NCBI GenBank assembly: GCA_019308705.1
Contig: JAFDHW010000054.1
Location: 1-10,169 of the forward strand
DNA: 10,169 nucleotides
Source: Deltaproteobacteria bacterium
Lineage (GTDB): Bacteria; Desulfobacterota; Desulfobacteria; Desulfobacterales; Desulfatibacillaceae
Reading direction: 5' to 3'
Of this stretch, positions 5,666 through 10,169 are shown piece after piece. Positions within the stretch are counted from its first letter, which is position 1; each line of letters starts with the position of its first letter. Position numbers and translations under genes: made by a program. Under the pieces are notes generated by a model, which was not told the origin of the DNA, did no database searches, and was given only the letters and a program-made list of their open reading frames with translations.

Positions 5666-8600
5666 GGCGGGCTCCCCGCGGGTTGCGCACTCCAGGTAGG
5701 GGACGATGGCTTCGTTTTTTGGGGCCCTGGTGCCGTCGTAGGTGATGGTGACCACGGGCACGCCCAGGCGCTTTTGGATGTCCGCGCCCATGGCCTCGGT
5801 GACCAGGGACGGGCAGCAGAACGCCGGGGAGGCCTGGACGAACAGCCGGATGCCCGGGTCGTTTTGGACGAGGGTGTGCACCTTGATGAGGTTTTCCAGG
5901 GATTCGCCCGCGTGCTCCCGGCGCATGCGGTAGGTGGAAAGCACCTTGTCCAGGGCCACGGGTCTTTCCAGGCGGTTGGCGCCCAGGGCCTTGAAGTGCC
6001 TGCCGTACAAATGCTCCGCCAAAGAGACCAGGGCCAGGATGGCCCGGTAGGAGAGCACGGTCTTGAACTGGCCCTCCCGCAGCCAGCGGGAAAAGCAGGC
6101 GGTGGAGGCCATTTTCAGGTAGTCGCTGTAGGCAAGCGGCACGGCCTCGCCCCCGGCGGCCTCGATGGCCCCTATCAGGTCCTGGTTCAAAAATTCGTTG
6201 TCCCGCACGTACAGGTCCCCGAAGATGGCCACCTTGGGCCTGGGCGGCCCGTCCACGGGAATGGCCGCGAACCGGGCCGCCGTGCTTTCCAGGACGGCCG
6301 GCAGCCCCCGGTGGCCGAGGAATGCCTCCTCCAGCTCCTTAATCGACTGCTCCATGGCGGTGTCCGCGGCGCCGGGCTCGGTTTCGTAGGGCCGGATGCG
6401 GCAGGCCAGGCTCCTTACCGCTCCCCCGCACAGAAACGCCAGGTACACCCGCAGGGGCATGGTGTAGGACACGTCCAGGAAGGAGATGTCCCCCACGTAC
6501 ACCCCGGCCTTGTCCATGCCCTTTCCCAGGGAGGGAAGCAGCTGGGAGATGTGGCGGGGGAACATGGGGAGGTTGCAGGCCAGGCGCGAGCGGGTCATCC
6601 ACAGGGCGCATCGCGCCGGGTCCAGGTCCCGGGCGCGGATGCTTTCCGCGTACTGCTGGGCGATGATGTTCATCGGGATGCACTGGCCCGTGTTGTGGCG
6701 CATGGCCCGGGAGACGATGTCCGGGTTCTCGTCCAGAAGGCGTGCGTCTACGCCCTCGCGCCTGAGGGCCGCGGCCAGAAGCCGGAAGGACGACCGGTCC
6801 CAGGAGGGCAGGAACAGGGTCCTGCCGTCCAGGGAGAAAAGACGGCGGGAACCGCCGGTGTTGGTGCGGGCGCGGTTTTTGTGGCGCTTTGTCCGCTGCC
6901 GGTGGTTCTCAAAGGACCTGCAGGCCGCCTCGATGCGGGTTTCGTAGCCCACGCCGGAGCCGTGCTCGTCCAGTTGGAGCACCAGGTACGGCTTGCCGTG
7001 GGCCTCCATGAGTTCGCGGAAATAGTCCGCCACAAAGCTGTCCGGCGAGCACTTGAACGAGGTCACCAGCACGGGATACAGGTCCGGCGTTTCCGCTGCG
7101 TACAGGGCGGCCTCCAGGATGCGGGAGGCGTACTGCCAGTGCAATTCGCCCAGGATGGCGGAAATCTCCCCTTCTGTACGCTCCGGCCGGGGGACCATGT
7201 CCTGGTAGAAAGCCCGCACGCCCAAGGCCCCGAAAAGCCCCGCGATGTTCTGCCCCATGCCTTTGGAAAGCACGGTGTAGGGCCGGCCCAGCAGGAGTAC
7301 GTTCAGCTTGCCGGTGGAAAACCTTTGCAGAAAGGTTTCCCGCCATTGGTTTTCCTGCTCTTGTTTCCACTGCAGGGCCGCGTCCCACGCCCGGGCGACC
7401 TCGCCAAACCCCGGCGGGGAATCCAGGATGCCGCGGAACATGCGGAAAAGCTCGAGATTGGCCTGCCAGTCGCCGTTCTTGTACCGCACCAGGGGGGTGA
7501 GCACCCTTTCCGGGTCCTGGGACGCGGCGAGGGTCGGGGCGAAGTGGGTGTAGTAGCAGTATTGCCTGCGGGTGTCCTTTTCCCGGGTTTTGTGCTCCAG
7601 GTAAAAGGGCGCGAACACGTAATCCGCCTTTTGGAGCAGGTCCGCCACCTGGCCGGTGAAGGCGCACATGGGCGCGCAAAAATCCGCTCCGGCCCGCTGC
7701 CTGCCCGCAACGGCCCGGTCCATCTTGTCTTTGCCCAGGACCGTGGAAAACCCCAGGGAATCGAAGAACACGCGCCAGAACTCCGCGTCCTCGTACAGGT
7801 GGAGCGCCCGGGGGATGCCGAACACCGGCCCGCTTCTGCTTTTGAGGGAGGGCGAAAACACCTTTTTGCGTTCCTGGTACAGGTCAAAGCCCGAGGGGTT
7901 GTTTTTGGAGGGCTTGTCGTCCCCGTCCTCCCTGCCGCACAAAAACCCGTAGGCCACGCGCTCTCCGGCCACGTCCGCCACGGTGATGCGGCAATGGTTG
8001 GCGCAAAGGGAACAGGTCTCGTGGGTAAGCGGTATGGGCCGCTCCAGGGCGGCCAGCCCGCGGAAGCCCGAGGCCTTCAGGCCCTGGTCCCTGAGCAGGA
8101 GGCATGCGCCCAGGGCGCCGGTGAGGTGGCAGTACCTAGACACGTGGATGGGCCTCTTCAGGCGCTGCTCAAAGGCGGCCACCAGGGCGCGGTTCTTGCC
8201 CGTAGCGCCTTGGAAGCACACGTTTTTCCCGACGCGGCTTTCCACGGCTACCTTGGATAGGTAATTCTCGCACACCGAGTGCAAGGTGGCGGCCAACAGT
8301 TCGCCCGTGGCGTAGCCCTCGCGCATGCAGTGGGAAATGTCGCGTTCCATGAACACGGTGCACCGGTCGCTGGCCATGGGCGCGCGGCAGCCTTCGGCCA
8401 CCTCCGCGGCCCGTTCCAGGGGCACGGAAAGACGCTTGGCCTGCTCCTCCACAAAGCTGCCCGTGCCCGCGGCGCACACGGAGTTCATGGCGCAGAAGGT
8501 GACCCCGCCGTTTGCCAGGGTGGTGAACTTGGCATCTTGGCCGCCGATCTCGATGATGGTGTCCACCTCGGGCATGAGCATGGCCGCGGCCCGGGCATGG

Positions 8601-9835
8601 GTGGTGATCTCGTCTATGGCCATGTCCGCGTTCAACACCGCGCCCACGAACTTGCGCCCCGCGCCGGTCGTGCCGACCCCCAAAAACTCCGGGGAGGATC
8701 CGTGGCGGGAAAGGTAATCGGAAAGGGCCAGAAACAGGTGCCGCACGGCCATGAGGGGCGCGCCCGCCGTGCGGGTGTAGAACCCGGCCAGGGGCTCTCC
8801 GCCCGTGTCCGTGGCCACGGCCTTGGTGCTGGTGGAGCCCACGTCCACGCCCACGTACACCGGGGTCTTGCCGGGTGCGGGCTTTTCATAGACGTCCACC
8901 TCCACCGGCCCGCCGGGAAACTTCTCCCCGGCCTCATACAGGTAGGACTCATGCCCGGAGAAGTCCGGGTATCGGCTTTGGGCGAGCGTAAGGGGCGGGA
9001 AGTGAAAGGCCCGGCGGTTTTTCTTTTTGGCGAACAGGCGGTCCCAGGAGGAGACGGCGCGCCCCCGGGCCCCCTGGGCAAGGGCGACCAGCGCCGCGCC
9101 GGCGGCGGGGTAGGGCAGGTCCCCCGCGGCCTTTATCTCCACGTCCAGGATGCGCGACAGGTGCCGGGCAACGGCGGGGTTTTGGGACACCCCTCCCGCA
9201 AAGATCACGGGCGGCCGGGGAGGGCGCTTGGCGAACAGGGTGTCCGCGATGTTCCTGGCCAGGCCCGCGCACAGGCCGTCGCAGATCTGGGCGATGGTGG
9301 CGCCCTGCTGCTGGGCGTGGGCCAGGTCCGTCTTGGCGAACACCGCGCACCGGGTGGCGATGGTGGGGATGTCATCCTGGTTTCCGGCGGCCAGTTCCGC
9401 AAGCTCGCCAGGACCGGAAAGCCCCAGGCGCTCGGCCTGCTGGTCCAGAAACCCGCCGGTGCCCGCCGCGCAGGAGGTGTTGAAGGAAATCGCCGGTGGG
9501 CCGTCGTTTTCCGACAGCCGGATGGCGCAGAACCGCTCGCCCCCCACCACCAGGAGCGTGCCCACCTGGTGGTGGAACCGCCGGGCCGCCTGCAGGGCGG
9601 CCACTTGGTTGTCCACCACGAGGTCCGCCCGCACTCCGGCCGGGGTGGAGGAGGTGGCCGCCACCACCCGGATGGTTTTGGGGTCCAGGGAAGAGAGAAG
9701 TTTCTTCAGGGTTCCGGCGGCGTCGCCGTGGTGCGGCGCACAGGAGTATTGGCAAACCCTTCCCGCGCAGTCCACCAGGCAAAAGGCCGCGGACACCGAT
9801 CCTGCATCCACGCCGAGCACGTATTTGCGTTCCAT
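5651..9835 (-). CDS. Two-headed acyl-CoA dehydratase activase / BadF-HgdC family megaprotein
   Basis: Very large (1394 aa) cytoplasmic Fe-S protein of the family that activates 2-hydroxyacyl-CoA dehydratases and benzoyl-CoA reductases by ATP-driven electron transfer. Domains: BcrAD/BadFG ATPase 1 (about 4-255; VLGVDAGS, Cys122 in SCAAGTGGFL, Cys163 in TRCAVF); ATPase 2 (about 326-582; VGVDVGSTSTKA, IGGQDAKF 430-437, Cys454 in VCAAGTGSF, Cys492 in RCTVF); a Cys cluster (608, 611, 615, 633); a DUF2229-like part (about 669-975; FGIPRALHLYED, Cys720/Cys724, GRPYTVLSKG, FKCSPDSF, LDEHGSGVGYETR); and a C-terminal dehydratase-subunit-like part (about 1007-1385; GQCIP, CNLP, AFCCPSLV, ITYDGT). Domain 1 has GGER in place of GGQD. 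The length is usual for this fused family. Start ATG 9835 has only weak upstream sites (GGGAA, AAGGA). It is monocistronic; no dehydratase subunits are adjacent. The true substrate is unknown. The stop codon lies in an intergenic repeat. Confidence 0.9.
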   Translation of the reverse strand: MERKYVLGVDAGSVSAAFCLVDCAGRVCQYSCAPHHGDAAGTLKKLLSSLDPKTIRVVAATSSTPAGVRADLVVDNQVAALQAARRFHHQVGTLLVVGGERFCAIRLSENDGPPAISFNTSCAAGTGGFLDQQAERLGLSGPGELAELAAGNQDDIPTIATRCAVFAKTDLAHAQQQGATIAQICDGLCAGLARNIADTLFAKRPPRPPVIFAGGVSQNPAVARHLSRILDVEIKAAGDLPYPAAGAALVALAQGARGRAVSSWDRLFAKKKNRRAFHFPPLTLAQSRYPDFSGHESYLYEAGEKFPGGPVEVDVYEKPAPGKTPVYVGVDVGSTSTKAVATDTGGEPLAGFYTRTAGAPLMAVRHLFLALSDYLSRHGSSPEFLGVGTTGAGRKFVGAVLNADMAIDEITTHARAAAMLMPEVDTIIEIGGQDAKFTTLANGGVTFCAMNSVCAAGTGSFVEEQAKRLSVPLERAAEVAEGCRAPMASDRCTVFMERDISHCMREGYATGELLAATLHSVCENYLSKVAVESRVGKNVCFQGATGKNRALVAAFEQRLKRPIHVSRYCHLTGALGACLLLRDQGLKASGFRGLAALERPIPLTHETCSLCANHCRITVADVAGERVAYGFLCGREDGDDKPSKNNPSGFDLYQERKKVFSPSLKSRSGPVFGIPRALHLYEDAEFWRVFFDSLGFSTVLGKDKMDRAVAGRQRAGADFCAPMCAFTGQVADLLQKADYVFAPFYLEHKTREKDTRRQYCYYTHFAPTLAASQDPERVLTPLVRYKNGDWQANLELFRMFRGILDSPPGFGEVARAWDAALQWKQEQENQWRETFLQRFSTGKLNVLLLGRPYTVLSKGMGQNIAGLFGALGVRAFYQDMVPRPERTEGEISAILGELHWQYASRILEAALYAAETPDLYPVLVTSFKCSPDSFVADYFRELMEAHGKPYLVLQLDEHGSGVGYETRIEAACRSFENHRQRTKRHKNRARTNTGGSRRLFSLDGRTLFLPSWDRSSFRLLAAALRREGVDARLLDENPDIVSRAMRHNTGQCIPMNIIAQQYAESIRARDLDPARCALWMTRSRLACNLPMFPRHISQLLPSLGKGMDKAGVYVGDISFLDVSYTMPLRVYLAFLCGGAVRSLACRIRPYETEPGAADTAMEQSIKELEEAFLGHRGLPAVLESTAARFAAIPVDGPPRPKVAIFGDLYVRDNEFLNQDLIGAIEAAGGEAVPLAYSDYLKMASTACFSRWLREGQFKTVLSYRAILALVSLAEHLYGRHFKALGANRLERPVALDKVLSTYRMRREHAGESLENLIKVHTLVQNDPGIRLFVQASPAFCCPSLVTEAMGADIQKRLGVPVVTITYDGTRAPKNEAIVPYLECATRGEPATRAA

Positions 9836-9948
9836 GAGCTTTCCCAGGTCCTTGGATTTCAGCTATTAAGTAAAAATACCTCGAACCAGCGAACCGCAAT
9901 ATGGGTAAAACACAGTATAATATAATGATAAAGGGGCAGGGAAAAGGG

Positions 9949-10042
9949 ATAATCCGGATAGGGCGGCATGCCGGGTTTTACCGGAATGGGTCCTGGCGGT
10001 CAACGGCCGCCTGTCCGCCCGCGGATGGTTAGCCCGGATTAT
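9949..10042. repeat. Palindromic element bounded by inverted repeat copies
   Basis: Outer arms ATAATCCGG 9949-9957 and CCGGATTAT 10034-10042 are perfectly complementary (9 bp). Inner arms GGGCGG 9961-9966 and CCGCCC 10015-10020 pair, and GGCGG / CCGCC form a small hairpin within about 9995-10011. The layout matches 5589-5653: facing copies of the short repeat around a GC-rich dyad core. No open frame of note lies inside, so a MITE-like or REP-like element is likely. Confidence 0.7.
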
Positions 10043-10089
10043 TCATGAAATTTTGCCCTAACCCGGATTATTCATGAGCAATTTTGCCC
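10029..10089 (+). repeat. Tandem intergenic repeat copies D1 and D2
   Basis: Two direct copies of the core start at 10030 (TAGCCCGGATTATTCATGA) and 10059 (TAACCCGGATTATTCATGA). Each is followed by AATTTTGCCC or AAATTTTGCCC, giving units of 29 and 31 nt; the second has a 2-nt insertion after CATGA. They define the extended repeat unit, because the tail is shared in part with copies B and C2. Confidence 0.85.
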
Positions 10090-10162
10090 GAGATCGAATT
10101 TTTCTTTAGTTTCAATCCGTTGGAGCTGTTTTTTGGGTCTTGCGCCAAAGACAGTCTGATTA

Positions 10163-10169
10163 TTGGAGG
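10163..10169 (+). promoter_or_regulatory. Shine-Dalgarno site at window edge
   Basis: The window ends with TTGGAGG. With normal spacing a rightward start codon would fall about 5-9 bases beyond the last base. No part of that gene is visible. Confidence 0.45.

Larger units (their letters stand above)
9836..10169. other. Non-coding region upstream of the activase
   Basis: No supported gene. An AT-rich block (about 9867-9935) contains TATACT on the minus strand (plus strand AGTATA, 9914-9919), a possible -10 for the activase, but no convincing -35 is paired with it. From 9949 to 10089 it is occupied by the intergenic repeat family and its palindrome. From 10090 onward AT-rich sequence leads to a ribosome site at the window edge, so a rightward promoter may lie between about 10085 and 10150; I cannot place it. 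Confidence 0.6.

Noticed and set aside
5774..8260. Long rightward frame (828 aa) opposite the activase, and a second one at 8279-9925
   Set aside because: No recognisable domain, biased composition, and complete overlap with the strongly supported activase gene on the other strand.
1..10169. CRISPR array, toxin-antitoxin, defence island or prophage genes
   Set aside because: The repeats are few, unevenly spaced and in both orientations, without spacers of constant length; no cas, nuclease-defence, integrase or transposase gene is present.

Overview
The window is GC-rich (about two thirds G+C by eye) with ordinary bacterial gene packing. An anaerobic, fatty-acid-oxidising member of the Desulfobacterota (former Deltaproteobacteria) fits best. 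The reasons are a very large BadF/HgdC-type acyl-CoA dehydratase activase, an acyl-CoA dehydrogenase, a stand-alone copy of a Cys-rich tail that is usually attached to PAS or receiver signalling proteins, and a sigma54-type promoter match. The assignment comes from gene content, not from a phylogenetic marker.

Layout. Positions 1-166 hold a long palindrome and two copies of a short intergenic repeat. A leftward pair follows: acyl-CoA dehydrogenase (2539-3783) then parC, topoisomerase IV subunit A (163-2454), led by a good sigma70-type promoter at 3836-3865. A divergent spacer of about 500 bp (3784-4280) carries that promoter, a rightward sigma54-like promoter and a leader terminator with a GNRA loop. 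To the right lie a 116-aa coiled-coil/zinc-ribbon-like gene (4281-4631), an intrinsic terminator, and an AlkA-type DNA glycosylase (4710-5579). Facing it is a 1394-aa two-headed acyl-CoA dehydratase activase (5651-9835). The last 330 bases are non-coding, rich in the same repeat, and end in a Shine-Dalgarno sequence for a rightward gene beyond the window.

How the genes relate. They do not form one pathway. The dehydrogenase and the activase both belong to acyl-CoA metabolism, but no dehydratase subunits, electron-transfer flavoprotein or CoA ligase lie nearby. parC and alkA are DNA-topology and repair functions.

The most distinctive feature is a repeat family, core TAGCCCGGATTATTCATGA on one strand, with seven full or partial copies confined to the three spacers outside the ACAD/alkA block. 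Several copies are arranged as inverted pairs around GC-rich palindromes. Two copies supply the stop codons of parC and of the activase. The second point of interest is the activase itself: two Fe-S ATPase domains fused in tandem, only one with a canonical GGQD motif.
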